Below are positions 34,495 through 43,415 of a DNA stretch of 46,551 bases, one piece after another. Where the stretch lies: the NCBI GenBank assembly GCA_021805735.1, contig JAJZEE010000021.1, positions 1 to 46,551 on the forward strand. Reading direction: 5' to 3'. The stretch is from Bacillota bacterium (GTDB taxonomy: Bacteria; Bacillota; Bacilli; Alicyclobacillales; SLC66). The notes under the pieces were generated by a model. That model did no database searches and had not been told where the DNA came from. It saw nothing but the letters and a program-made list of their open reading frames with translations. Both the position numbers and the translations under genes were made by a program. How positions within the stretch are numbered: position 1 is the stretch's first letter; the number at the start of each line of letters is the position of its first letter.

Positions 34495-36195
34495 TTGCGT
34501 CTGGAGTATACTCTGCTCTCGCTGACACCCAAACAATTGTATGCACTGAACGAATTGCTGGGCGGTCAGGCGGGCGCGTCGGCCGTCAAGAAGGACATGC
34601 TGGTCTATAGCGTCGCGGAACGACTCAGCAGCGTCGATGGCTTTCGTCGAGTGTGGCGCAGTCTGACAGAGTTCGAACAGTCCGTATTCATCGCCGCGCT
34701 CCTTGAGATGCGAAGCGATGGATTCTCAACGGGCATCGCCAAGTCGCGGTTGCTGCAGGTGTTGCCGTACTATAAAATCGCTGCGCAGGACCCCTCGCCG
34801 GGCCTGTCGCGCCTTGTCGCTGTTGGCATTCTCGCTCCCACGCAGATCTGGTATATCGGGGATGGCTATGAACTGCCCGATGCTCTTCGCGCTGTCGCGT
34901 ATCGCGTGATCTGTGAGAACTTGACCGTGACGACAGCTGTTCCGTCGCCTGAGGTTCAGATCATGGAGAACGGCGCTCTGACTTTTTTGCGCGACTTGAC
35001 CCGCTTTGCGTGCTATGTGGCGAAAAACCAGGTATCTCTCACGAAAGCCAACATTATTTACAAGCGCGAGATTCCGAAACTTCTGCCACATTTGCGCCAG
35101 TCTGGGAATACAACCACTGTGACGGGAGGTCCGTGGGAAGGAGTGCAGGTCGCAGTCTTTCTGGTTGTTCGTATTCTCGAACAGATGAATGTGATCTCTC
35201 TTGAGGGCAGTTCAATCCAATTGCTGGGCCAACACTTGCGAGAATTCCTCTCGCTGTCTGACGCCGAATTGGTTCAAACGGTTTTTGAGCTGACGAGGAG
35301 TGCGCAGAATGTTGGATATCGACATGCGGTGGGCATTCTTTATGAATGGTTGGCGACTGCGCCGCGGGAGAGTTGGACTCCTTTGTGGTCACTTTCAGAT
35401 GCTCTTGGGGGGAGCACGAAACGTACGTCCGGCGCCCTTGGGCAGTCCATCGAGACCTTCGCGCATATGGCGAGCCTCTGTGGACTGCTGGAGGTCGGCG
35501 CGCATGAGCAACACGGTCTTGTGGTCAGGAGGGCTCGCGTTGCGCCTCGGGCGAGGCGCTCTGAGTTGATTGTACAACCCAATATGGATGTGCTGATTCC
35601 GGAAGACGCGCCGGCGATCATGCACTATTTGGCGGGTCAACTGGGCGAACTGCAGCAGGCCGACGAAATGTCGGTGTACAGGATTACGCGTGCATCCGTG
35701 CTTTTGCTCACCGACCGCGGCTGGAAGTATGAAGATATTGCGAGGGCTCTCACGGAGTTCAGTCACGCGCCGGTGGCGCAGAGTGTGCTGCGCACCGTGC
35801 GCGATTGGATGAATGCCTACGATAAGGCCGTGATTTGGGATGCCATGTTGGTACGGTTTCAAACTCCGGCCATTCAGTCTTCGTTTATGAAAGATCCACG
35901 TTCTGCCAAATGCATGGTCGAGGCGATTGGTGACCATGCCGTCATCGTAAAGCGAAGTTCTGAAAAGCTGACTCGCGAGATCCTGTCTGATCTCGGCGCG
36001 ACGCCACCCCGTGACGTGCGCATTCCGGCGGCAGATCTGACCGGCGCGTCAGGCGGTGGAGACGCGCGCAAACGGGCGATCGCAAAGGGTGTGACCAAGG
36101 CAAACGCCATGTTGCTGAATCAGTTGACGGGCCGTGAATTGCTTGATTTTGTCGTGGAGCGTTTACGGGGGGAAACAATGAAGGCTTCGCTATAG
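34495..36195 (+). CDS. Helicase-associated protein (XPB partner)
   Basis: A 566-residue protein starting immediately after the XPB stop (TAG then TTG 34495), with GGGGAGGTGA nine bases upstream inside the XPB end. Its late region, ELIVQPNMDVLIPEDAPAIM to MSVYRITRASVLLLTDRGW, is the helicase-associated domain (Helicase_C_3/XPB-N type). That domain also occurs next to XPB genes in mycobacteria. The rest is helical and wing-like. It has no ATPase motif and probably gives DNA binding or regulation to XPB. Function in this partner is not established. Confidence 0.88.
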   Translation: MRLEYTLLSLTPKQLYALNELLGGQAGASAVKKDMLVYSVAERLSSVDGFRRVWRSLTEFEQSVFIAALLEMRSDGFSTGIAKSRLLQVLPYYKIAAQDPSPGLSRLVAVGILAPTQIWYIGDGYELPDALRAVAYRVICENLTVTTAVPSPEVQIMENGALTFLRDLTRFACYVAKNQVSLTKANIIYKREIPKLLPHLRQSGNTTTVTGGPWEGVQVAVFLVVRILEQMNVISLEGSSIQLLGQHLREFLSLSDAELVQTVFELTRSAQNVGYRHAVGILYEWLATAPRESWTPLWSLSDALGGSTKRTSGALGQSIETFAHMASLCGLLEVGAHEQHGLVVRRARVAPRARRSELIVQPNMDVLIPEDAPAIMHYLAGQLGELQQADEMSVYRITRASVLLLTDRGWKYEDIARALTEFSHAPVAQSVLRTVRDWMNAYDKAVIWDAMLVRFQTPAIQSSFMKDPRSAKCMVEAIGDHAVIVKRSSEKLTREILSDLGATPPRDVRIPAADLTGASGGGDARKRAIAKGVTKANAMLLNQLTGRELLDFVVERLRGETMKASL

Positions 36196-36290
36196 CCGCT
36201 TCTGCGTGGCACCATCTTTTTTTACGTATGAAACTGCCGCTGGTGTGACAGGGTAACCACGAACGAACTTGATCGGTTTGGGGGACTGTC

Positions 36291-37112
36291 ATGCTGCGAA
36301 TACTAACATCAAATAAGAGTTTTGCGCGCGCCTGTGCGCTCTTTGTGATTCTGGGCGTCATGCCCTCGGTGGACGGCGGGGGTGCGCGCGTGCTTGCATT
36401 TTCCCCGGATGCGACGTCTGCTGGTCGGGAACACAGGGCGAGCACCCCTGAGGAACTGAATCAGACTCGGGAAGCGCGGCGAGTTATCGTTGTCGATCCA
36501 GGCCATGGCGGGATTGACGGCGGAACGAGCGGCGCCGGATTGGTGGAGAAAAACCTGACTCTCGACATTTCCAGGCGCATCAGGCTCTATTTGGAGCGTG
36601 ACGGGTTCGCGGTCAAGATGACGCGCGAGACAGATGTGGATGTATCTCAACTTTTTCCGTCCACATTGACAGGGCGTCATAAACGGGATTTGCAGAACCG
36701 CCTGGACTTCATTCGCCAGACGCGCGCTGTCGGGTCGCTCAGCATCCATATAAACAGTTCGACCAACCCGGGCGATCGTGGGCCCATCGTGTTTTATGCG
36801 GTTCATTCTGAGCCCGGCAAAGGGTTGGCCATCCATTGTCAAGCAGCAGTCAATCGCGTATCGGGATCAACCCAGCAAGCGGTGGGACGCAAAAATCTGT
36901 TTATCATTCGCCACGCGCCGTGTCCTGCTGTACTGGTGGAGGTCGGTTTTCTGACCAACCAAAGGGACAGCGTTCGGCTGAGAGATCCACAGTACCTGGA
37001 TCAGATGGCCAGGGCCATTGCGTCTGCGGCCGCCGGAACCCTTCGCCGCGCCCCGGTTCCGGCGCCCTATGTGAAGGGAACGGCAGTCAATGACTGGGCG
37101 CCGCCAACTTAG
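36291..37112 (+). CDS. cwlD: N-acetylmuramoyl-L-alanine amidase, CwlD type
   Basis: A 273-residue Amidase_3 enzyme with an N-terminal signal helix (ACALFVILGVMPSVDGG). Zinc ligands are visible: His in VDPGHGGIDGG, Glu in VEKNLTLDISRR, His in SIHINSSTN; the catalytic Glu is in VLVEVGFLTNQRD. CwlD removes the peptide from muramic acid in the forespore so that muramic-delta-lactam of the cortex can form, which is needed for germination. The ATG at 36291 has GGGGGA five bases upstream. It ends with a strong terminator. Confidence 0.9.
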   Translation: MLRILTSNKSFARACALFVILGVMPSVDGGGARVLAFSPDATSAGREHRASTPEELNQTREARRVIVVDPGHGGIDGGTSGAGLVEKNLTLDISRRIRLYLERDGFAVKMTRETDVDVSQLFPSTLTGRHKRDLQNRLDFIRQTRAVGSLSIHINSSTNPGDRGPIVFYAVHSEPGKGLAIHCQAAVNRVSGSTQQAVGRKNLFIIRHAPCPAVLVEVGFLTNQRDSVRLRDPQYLDQMARAIASAAAGTLRRAPVPAPYVKGTAVNDWAPPT

Positions 37113-37135
37113 GCGGCGCAGTCGTGTTCAGGAGC

Positions 37136-37174
37136 ATAAAACAGGGGGAGGCGTCAGGCCTCCCCCTGTTTTAT
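37136..37174. terminator. Strong terminator after cwlD
   Basis: A 17-bp perfect stem (ATAAAACAGGGGGAGGC and complement, 37136-37152 and 37158-37174) with a T-run on both faces. It ends cwlD and can serve the convergent NYN gene. The next 143 bp hold no gene. Confidence 0.95.
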
Positions 37175-37317
37175 GGAGCGCATATAGTCGGGATCAATAA
37201 GGGCGGACGGTCATAGGAGCACCATAACTGACATCATCATAAACGCATCTACATGGTCTGTCAAGATTCGACGGCAATCGTCACGACTCCATCGACTGTG
37301 ATCAGAAATGCAACGCC

Positions 37318-38256
37318 CTAGAAGTTTGTTGACAGTTGTTCGCGCGACGGAATTTCAACTTCTGTGTTCAGTATTATATTCTTATGCGTGCCATATTCGT
37401 TGGTACGCAGTTCTTCGCGGATATAATTTCCGCGGTGCAACAAATCGATGACTTGGCTCGCAGTATTGCTGGGAATGGAAAGATAATCGGCGAGACCGTC
37501 GCGCAGCCACTTGGGCCCCAGATTTTTTGTCTTGTTGGCGGGTTGCGCATGCCATTCCGAGATGTAACCGATCGCGTCTTCGAGAAAATCGGACGGATTC
37601 TTGGGGCTGATGTCAACATGCAGGAAGCTTAACAGATCATGACTCTCATGCGCATAGTTGCGAATGTCGGTGTGCTTGGCGATGGCGTCCTCCACATAGA
37701 ACAGTTCTACATACTTTCCACGGTACAGCATGCGACTCATGATGGGGATCATATCGCTGTCCGCCGTGACAAAGACATAGCATGTGATATTGGGGTCGGA
37801 ATACGATGTTTCCATCGCGTCGATCGACAGTTCAATGTCAGACGCGTTCTTTGCTTTGTCTTCACTTTTTCCGTTAGCGTACACATGACGGATTTGGATG
37901 CGTTTTTTCTGTAGACTCGTCAGGTTGGCGTCGACCTGTTCAAAATCCGCGTACGCTTTAAACATCCGAATATTATCCATCCCATAGAAATTCCATAAGC
38001 GTTCAAACAAGTTTTTATCGGAATCTTCATGATCGGGATCGTGTCGATAACGGTTCATCAAAGTCCAGTAGACATTGTCGTAATCCACGAAGATGGCCAC
38101 GTTGTCCTTTGCGTTCTTGCGTGTTACCTTGGTCAGCGCCGATTCAACGGCGGTGGACACCACCTGACCAAACAGCCGGGTCGCGGAATCTTCACCGCGC
38201 CCATCCAAATCCGCCCTCGGTTTTGCCGACGGGGGCGTCGCTCTCTCTTCTTTCAT
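37318..38256 (-). CDS. NYN-domain (PIN-like) ribonuclease-type protein
   Basis: A 312-residue protein. The NYN/LabA-like domain (about 55-200) has the metal-binding acidic residues: IFVDYDNVYWTL, NASDIELSIDAMET and FVTADSDMIPIMSR, as expected for a single-strand RNase. The C-terminal 100 residues carry a winged-helix-like part (LRDGLADYLSIPSNTASQVI). NYN proteins act in RNA processing; the target here is unknown. ATG 38256 has AGGAGG six bases upstream and is preferred to an ATG 25 codons earlier. The N-terminus is basic and disordered. Confidence 0.88.
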   Translation of the reverse strand: MKEERATPPSAKPRADLDGRGEDSATRLFGQVVSTAVESALTKVTRKNAKDNVAIFVDYDNVYWTLMNRYRHDPDHEDSDKNLFERLWNFYGMDNIRMFKAYADFEQVDANLTSLQKKRIQIRHVYANGKSEDKAKNASDIELSIDAMETSYSDPNITCYVFVTADSDMIPIMSRMLYRGKYVELFYVEDAIAKHTDIRNYAHESHDLLSFLHVDISPKNPSDFLEDAIGYISEWHAQPANKTKNLGPKWLRDGLADYLSIPSNTASQVIDLLHRGNYIREELRTNEYGTHKNIILNTEVEIPSREQLSTNF

Positions 38257-38371
38257 GTAGGGCCTCCTAATCTGCGCGGCATTGGGCCGCTTGTATTGAT
38301 ATGTTCTCCAATGACCGTAAATTTCCTGCATGATGACACTAACATTTATATGCGGTCGTTTCGCTGTGCAG

Positions 38372-39511
38372 TTACGTTGATTGTAAGTTTACCCTTACGC
38401 GATTGCCCAGAAACATTTGACAGAGCAATCCCGCAGGTATGGGCAGCCAAAAAGATGCGATTCTGTAGAGCAGTGTGCCTGCAAGCGCAAGGGGAACAGG
38501 CACCCCAAACCATCCAAGTGTTGTGGTCAGGGCAACTTCCACTACGCCGAGCGTTGTGGGAGCGAGTGAAACTACCGAGAACAGCAGGGTCAGCGAATAG
38601 GCGTATATCGCCGCACCGAGGCCCAGATGTGTGTGCAGGGCCATAAAACACAGCTCAAGCATCAACACTCGGACTGCGTATATGGCAGTGAGCAGCAGGG
38701 TGGCAAGCGCCACTCGGCCCGGTTGATGCGCGACTCTTTCCCATTCCCTACCCAGGGCGTCGCGGTCATACCACGCTCTGATGCGTGCCAGACGCCCAAG
38801 CAGTCGCAGCAACACGTTCGACCCGTCTGCAACGGGGCGAGAAAGGTCCATCTCATGGCCGATCTCAACCACGTGATCGCTGACGTGATCGCTGGCGTCA
38901 TGGGCGTGATCCTTCAGACTGCGCGCGAGGGCCGATTTTGTTCTGCTGGCTAGCGTCCTGCCATAGCGGTAGAGTCCATACGCGACCATGACCCCTGCCG
39001 CGGCAAACAGGACCATGACCTTTAACGCGTCCACAATGATCGTGCGCGGCCCTTCCGGGAGTACAAATATCGCCCGGATGCAGACGCCCACGAGGGGACT
39101 GATCGCGACGTAACTGAGTACTGTCATCCAGATCGAAATGGCGATGGAATCGCGCAGACCGTACTTGAGGCGGTCTCCCCAGTACACAAAACCAGCCGTG
39201 CCCGACGCGCCCGACGTTGGCATGACTTCGTTCAGCATGGTCGCGTGCACCAGCATGGCAGTCAAAATGGCGACGCCTGTGGTTTTGCCGTACATCCTGT
39301 AAAGTAGTTGCGCGGCATACCCCTGAATAACGAAAAACACGAATTCGCAGGCGGTGGTCACGATCAGGACAGCGTAATCGGCATGCGCGAGGTAGGGAAG
39401 GGCGCGGATGACCTCCGCACGTTCCCGCCAGGCGAGAAGACCCACCAGAACCGCGATTACGGCTCCCCAAATTAAGGTCAGGCGCCGGTTCCTGCGGGCC
39501 GAAATCGCCAA
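38372..39511 (-). CDS. UPF0104/LPG-synthase-type membrane protein
   Basis: A 379-residue polytopic protein of the lysylphosphatidylglycerol synthase transmembrane family. NEVMPTSGASGTAGFVYWGD (the N-x-x-x-P-x-x-G motif) and SVVSLAPTTLGVVEVALTT (the P-T/G-x-G-x-x-E motif) are the two conserved blocks. It lacks the C-terminal soluble tRNA-dependent transferase domain, so it is not a full MprF; such proteins may flip lipids or sugars. TTG 39511 has AAAGGAG nine bases upstream. A His/Asp-rich loop (DHAHDASDHVSDHVVEIGHE) could bind metal. Confidence 0.88.
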   Translation of the reverse strand: MAISARRNRRLTLIWGAVIAVLVGLLAWRERAEVIRALPYLAHADYAVLIVTTACEFVFFVIQGYAAQLLYRMYGKTTGVAILTAMLVHATMLNEVMPTSGASGTAGFVYWGDRLKYGLRDSIAISIWMTVLSYVAISPLVGVCIRAIFVLPEGPRTIIVDALKVMVLFAAAGVMVAYGLYRYGRTLASRTKSALARSLKDHAHDASDHVSDHVVEIGHEMDLSRPVADGSNVLLRLLGRLARIRAWYDRDALGREWERVAHQPGRVALATLLLTAIYAVRVLMLELCFMALHTHLGLGAAIYAYSLTLLFSVVSLAPTTLGVVEVALTTTLGWFGVPVPLALAGTLLYRIASFWLPIPAGLLCQMFLGNRVRVNLQST

Positions 39512-39531
39512 CGTTGTCCGCTCCTTTCACT

Positions 39532-39589
39532 ACTAGAGCCTGCTCGAAAAGGGCTCTTGCCTGACCCCTTTTTGAACAACCTCTATTAG
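39532..39589. repeat. MITE-like palindrome, short copy
   Basis: A 58-bp imperfect palindrome: ACTAGAGCCTGCTCGAAAAGGG on the left, CCCCTTTTTGAACAACC and CTCTATTAG on the right. The right end, read on the minus strand, matches the left end of the 25.4-kb element (CTAATAGAGGTTGT, then about ten of twelve bases). It sits just upstream of the membrane protein gene. It looks like the two ends of the same element family after internal deletion. Confidence 0.7.
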
Positions 39590-39773
39590 CCATCTTACCA
39601 TAAAAGACGGTTCACGACCCTTCTCAGGCCGCCTCGGCACAAGTCAACTCCCGTGGTGAGCGCGAGTCGTCATGGTTTGCCGATGGATGGATGAGTTTGC
39701 CGCGGATACGAAATATTGACCGGTTTATACTATGTTCGCAAGCAGCGAGATGGATAAGGTGGGACGTCTTCCT

Positions 39774-42700
39774 ATGGCAATGCAACTGTCTACGGTGGTG
39801 CGGCAATGGCCAGGTCGTATACGACTGTGTGTTCCAGGGCTGCGGGGCAATCCGTCGCTGGGGCGGTTTCTCTCTTCGACACTGGCGACTTATAGAGGAG
39901 TCGTCGAAGTCAAAACAGACGTTCGCACCGGCAGAGCGCTGATTCTTTATGAGTGTGCTGAAGCTTCGCAGCGATCACGCTTTGAGGACCTGCGATTCCG
40001 TGTGGATGAGGCTGTCATCGCGTTTGTTCGCCGCAGTGCGACCGGCGAACAAACAGCCAGGAGCAGCGCGCCGGAACCGGCGACGGGCTCATACGCGGGG
40101 CTCGCGGTCTCAGACGGCAATCGGCCTGGAAAGGAGTCTGTGACGAGAGGATTAAGTAGAGAAGAGGCTGCCAGACGTCTGTTTATGTATGGGCCAAATT
40201 CGCTTCCCGAACCGCGAACACCGTCTTGGTGGAAGATCGCCGTAAGTCAGATTAGGGACCCCATGAGCCTGACGCTGCTTGGGGTAGCCGGAGTTTCATT
40301 CGCGCTGTTTCGGTGGGTGGATGCTTTGACGATTACAGCGGTCCTGGCCGTAAACGCGGTAGTGGCAATCATTCAGGAGAAACGGGTTTCCCGCGGGGCG
40401 CGGGCCCTCAAAGCACTAGCCTCCGACGGGGCGACTGTCGTGCGAGACGGGGTGACTCATGTTGTGCCGTCTGCCGATCTTGTGCCGGGGGATCTTGTCG
40501 TCGTTGAAGCGGGAGATCGGATATCCGCAGACGGGATTGTGGTATCCGCGCATCATCTGGAAGTGGATGAGTCGGCTTTCAGCGGGGAAACTGTTCCAGT
40601 GTCAAAACGCGCTTCGCCAAATGGAACAAAAACAACCGGCAACAGTGAGTGTATGGTGTGGCTCGGTACTGGCGTGACTCGCGGGAAAGCGCGCATCATC
40701 GTTACAAAGACAGGCGGCAGCACGGCAATGGGCGCCCTTGCCGCTGACCTTTCAGTCGATGATCAGGCTCCCACTCCCTTGCAGTTGCGAGTACGCGTGT
40801 TGGGGCGAATTCTCGTTGCAGGGATAGTGCTTGTCGTCGGGGTTCTGGTCGCGGTTGGGCTTCTTAGGGGACTTCCCGCGCCGAACACGATCTTGACGGG
40901 TGTCACGCTTGCGGCGTCGGCGATTCCCGAGGGGTTGCCTGTGCTCATCACTATTGCGTTAACTGCCGGGGTTCGTCGGATGGCCAGCACAAGCGCGTTG
41001 GTTCGCAAACTGTCGTCTCTGGAGACACTGGGCAGGGTCACGGTGATCTGTTCCGACAAAACGGGAACATTGACAACAAATGAAATGACGGTTCGCATGG
41101 TCTCCACTGGAACTGGGCAGTGGCGCGTGACAGGAGAAGGATACAGTCCGCGCGGAGAGATTGTATCGAGCACTGGGAATTCCACTTCTGCGTCAGAAGT
41201 GCGGGAATTGGCTCGCCTGAGCGTTCTGTGCAATGACGCTGACATCATGGTTCAAAGTCGGTCGTTGCGCACATGCGCGCAAACGCCTGAACAGTTGAAC
41301 GTTGGCAATTGGACCGTGCGGGGGGATCCAACGGAAGCTGCCCTATTGACATTTGCTGTGAAAGCGGGTGTTGATCTTTGGGGCTTGAGCAAGAAGACGC
41401 GCAGAACGCATGAAGCGCCGTTTGAGTCGGAGAAAAAACGGATGAGCGTCGTATGTGTCACGGACGGACAGCACGAACTGATCAGCAAAGGCGCCGTTGA
41501 GGAAATCATCCGCCATTCGCGCTTTGTCATTGGGGAAACGGGCAGCGAACCACTGACTGAGGCGAAACGCGCGGAGATCCTGGAGCAGGCCGATGCTATG
41601 GCAAGAGGGGCGCTGCGTGTAATCGCCTTCGCCAAGCGCGCGCTCACCGACGAACAGTGCGTTGCTAACGCAGGTTCCGGGAGCGATTCACTGCCGGAAC
41701 AGTGGGAAACAGAACTGACGTTTGTCGGACTATGCGCCATGATGGATCCACCGCGCGCCCAGGTGAAGGAGAGTATTGACTTGTGTCGAGAAGCGGGCAT
41801 TCGCGTGATCATGATCACTGGCGACCATCCCGCAACGGCCCTTGCTGTGGGCAGGGAGATTGGTCTTGTACGCGGCGCTGCGAGCCAATGTCTCCTGACA
41901 GGGCGTGAGGTGGAGCGCATGACAGAAAGGGAACTGCGAAGCGCAGTCCAGCGTGTCGCGATTTTTGCCCGCGTTTCTCCGCGCCATAAACTGGCGATTG
42001 TGAAGGCGCTGAAACATCGGGGTCAGGTTGTAGCGATGACCGGCGACGGGGTGAACGACGCCCCCGCGGTCAGACAGGCGGATGTCGGGATTGCGATGGG
42101 GATCGCGGGCACAGACGTGACCAAGGAAGCCAGCGCCATGACGATTACCGACGACAACTTTGTGACGATTGTGAGCGGGGTGCAAGAGGGTCGGGAGGTA
42201 CTCGGCAATATTCGGCGGGCGCTTGGGTATCTGCTGTCCGGTAACCTGGGCGAACTGTTGTACGCGTTTCTGGCCGTGTTGCTTGGAATGCCACTTCCAT
42301 TTTTACCGATCCAGATTCTGCTTGTCAATCTGTTTACGGACGCGGCCCCTACGATCGCTCTGGCCACACTGCGCAGACCTTCTGATCTGCGCGGAATCAG
42401 GCTGCACGTGGAACGTGATCTGACAGATCCCATGTACTTGCGGCAAATCGCTTTGCACGCGATCGCCGTCGGTCTGTCTACGCTGGGAGTGTTTCGCGCG
42501 GGTCTATCCTTCTTTGCCAGTGAAGCGATGGCCCGTACCATGGCCATGGTGACTATGGCGACGGCTGAACTCATGCATATGGAAGGGTGGCATCGGGACG
42601 ATGTGGCAATATCGTCGATCATGCCGTCGAACAGACTGCTCCAGCTGATATTCTTCGGCACATTACTGTTGCTGGCGGCCACGGTGTACCTCAAACCATT

Positions 42701-42854
42701 GCAGGGCGTCTTTCAGACAGTCTCCTTGCCGCTGCCTGCCGCGGCGATCTCTGGGGGCGGCGCAATAGCTGCCTATCTGGCGCAGACTGCATGGCGGCAA
42801 AGGGGGTCGCGGCGGTGCTTGAACCCGTACAAGAGCGGTTGCGCAACGCGCTGA
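39774..42854 (+). CDS. P-type cation ATPase with N-terminal HMA-like domain
   Basis: A 1026-residue pump. Residues 1-90 resemble an HMA_2-type domain (WPGRIRLCVPGLRG onward) without the CxxC of true metal-binding HMA domains. Core motifs are complete: SGETVPVSK, AIPEGLPVLITIAL in M4, the phosphorylation site CSDKTGTLTTNEM, KRMSVV, MITGDHPATA and MTGDGVNDAPAVRQADVGIA. AIPEGLP and the M6 block LLVNLFTDAAPTIAL are of the P2 (Ca2+-type) kind, not the CPC heavy-metal kind. A Ca2+ role is supported by the antiporter downstream but is inferred. ATG 39774 has AAGGTGGGA nine bases upstream; the 39-bp-longer start is weak. Confidence 0.92.
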   Translation: MAMQLSTVVRQWPGRIRLCVPGLRGNPSLGRFLSSTLATYRGVVEVKTDVRTGRALILYECAEASQRSRFEDLRFRVDEAVIAFVRRSATGEQTARSSAPEPATGSYAGLAVSDGNRPGKESVTRGLSREEAARRLFMYGPNSLPEPRTPSWWKIAVSQIRDPMSLTLLGVAGVSFALFRWVDALTITAVLAVNAVVAIIQEKRVSRGARALKALASDGATVVRDGVTHVVPSADLVPGDLVVVEAGDRISADGIVVSAHHLEVDESAFSGETVPVSKRASPNGTKTTGNSECMVWLGTGVTRGKARIIVTKTGGSTAMGALAADLSVDDQAPTPLQLRVRVLGRILVAGIVLVVGVLVAVGLLRGLPAPNTILTGVTLAASAIPEGLPVLITIALTAGVRRMASTSALVRKLSSLETLGRVTVICSDKTGTLTTNEMTVRMVSTGTGQWRVTGEGYSPRGEIVSSTGNSTSASEVRELARLSVLCNDADIMVQSRSLRTCAQTPEQLNVGNWTVRGDPTEAALLTFAVKAGVDLWGLSKKTRRTHEAPFESEKKRMSVVCVTDGQHELISKGAVEEIIRHSRFVIGETGSEPLTEAKRAEILEQADAMARGALRVIAFAKRALTDEQCVANAGSGSDSLPEQWETELTFVGLCAMMDPPRAQVKESIDLCREAGIRVIMITGDHPATALAVGREIGLVRGAASQCLLTGREVERMTERELRSAVQRVAIFARVSPRHKLAIVKALKHRGQVVAMTGDGVNDAPAVRQADVGIAMGIAGTDVTKEASAMTITDDNFVTIVSGVQEGREVLGNIRRALGYLLSGNLGELLYAFLAVLLGMPLPFLPIQILLVNLFTDAAPTIALATLRRPSDLRGIRLHVERDLTDPMYLRQIALHAIAVGLSTLGVFRAGLSFFASEAMARTMAMVTMATAELMHMEGWHRDDVAISSIMPSNRLLQLIFFGTLLLLAATVYLKPLQGVFQTVSLPLPAAAISGGGAIAAYLAQTAWRQRGSRRCLNPYKSGCATR

Positions 42855-43030
42855 CATTGCTGAAGGAGGCCGTGGACCTCAGTGTGAGTCTCTTTGTGCA
42901 AGGGGCCGACAAAACTCAGATAGGAGCCGAGTGGAGCGAGTTTCTTGGCGAGTTCTTCTCTTATGTGAAGCACAAGAGCAGGGAATCGAAGCAAAATCTG
43001 CTCGGGTGGATTCGTTGGCCACGACTGTAA
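42815..43030 (+). CDS. Small helical protein in the cation-transport cluster
   Basis: A 71-residue protein beginning at GTG 42815 (AAAGGGGG eight bases upstream), inside the last codons of the ATPase gene, so probably coupled. It starts VLEPVQERLRNALTLLKEAV and is amphipathic and helical, ending in KQNLLGWIRWPRL. An ATG at 42791 would give 79 residues but has a poor site. No family is recognised. Small proteins next to HMA_2-type ATPases are common and may bind the pump. Confidence 0.65.
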   Translation: MLEPVQERLRNALTLLKEAVDLSVSLFVQGADKTQIGAEWSEFLGEFFSYVKHKSRESKQNLLGWIRWPRL

Positions 43031-43057
43031 CCCAGGTCGAAAGGAGGAATGCGTCGG

Positions 43058-43336
43058 ATGGGAAGGCAAAGTATCTTGGGCTGGTTCATCGCGGCGGGGA
43101 CCGTAGCAGCGGGCGCGCTGGCCGCGCCTGCCGTCAAGGGAGCGCTGCGCAAGGTTGCGGTCAGGGCGTTGGTGGAGGGATTGACACTGGCAGACAGGGG
43201 CGCCGCATGGGTCGCCTATACACGTGAAGAGTGGGAGGACCTCGTAGCGCAGGCTCGATATCAGCGCACACTGACCAAGCAGGAACAAATGCCTGAAGAA
43301 GAGGGGGTGTTTCAGCAGGATTCCATTGTTGGCTAA
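43058..43336 (+). CDS. DUF5132-like small membrane protein
   Basis: A 92-residue protein with an Ala/Gly-rich membrane helix (ILGWFIAAGTVAAGALAAPA) and a charged helical C-terminus (REEWEDLVAQARYQR). The layout fits DUF5132 proteins, which are found beside HMA_2-type P-ATPases. ATG 43058 has AAAGGAGGA nine bases upstream; ATG 43049 is too close to it. Function unknown. Confidence 0.7.
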   Translation: MGRQSILGWFIAAGTVAAGALAAPAVKGALRKVAVRALVEGLTLADRGAAWVAYTREEWEDLVAQARYQRTLTKQEQMPEEEGVFQQDSIVG

Positions 43337-43415
43337 ACGCGCTGCCAACCAATTGATATAATCAAGCTTGTACCGCTAATCTCGTTTCACATTGTGCGGG
43401 TCTATGAGGTGGGAT

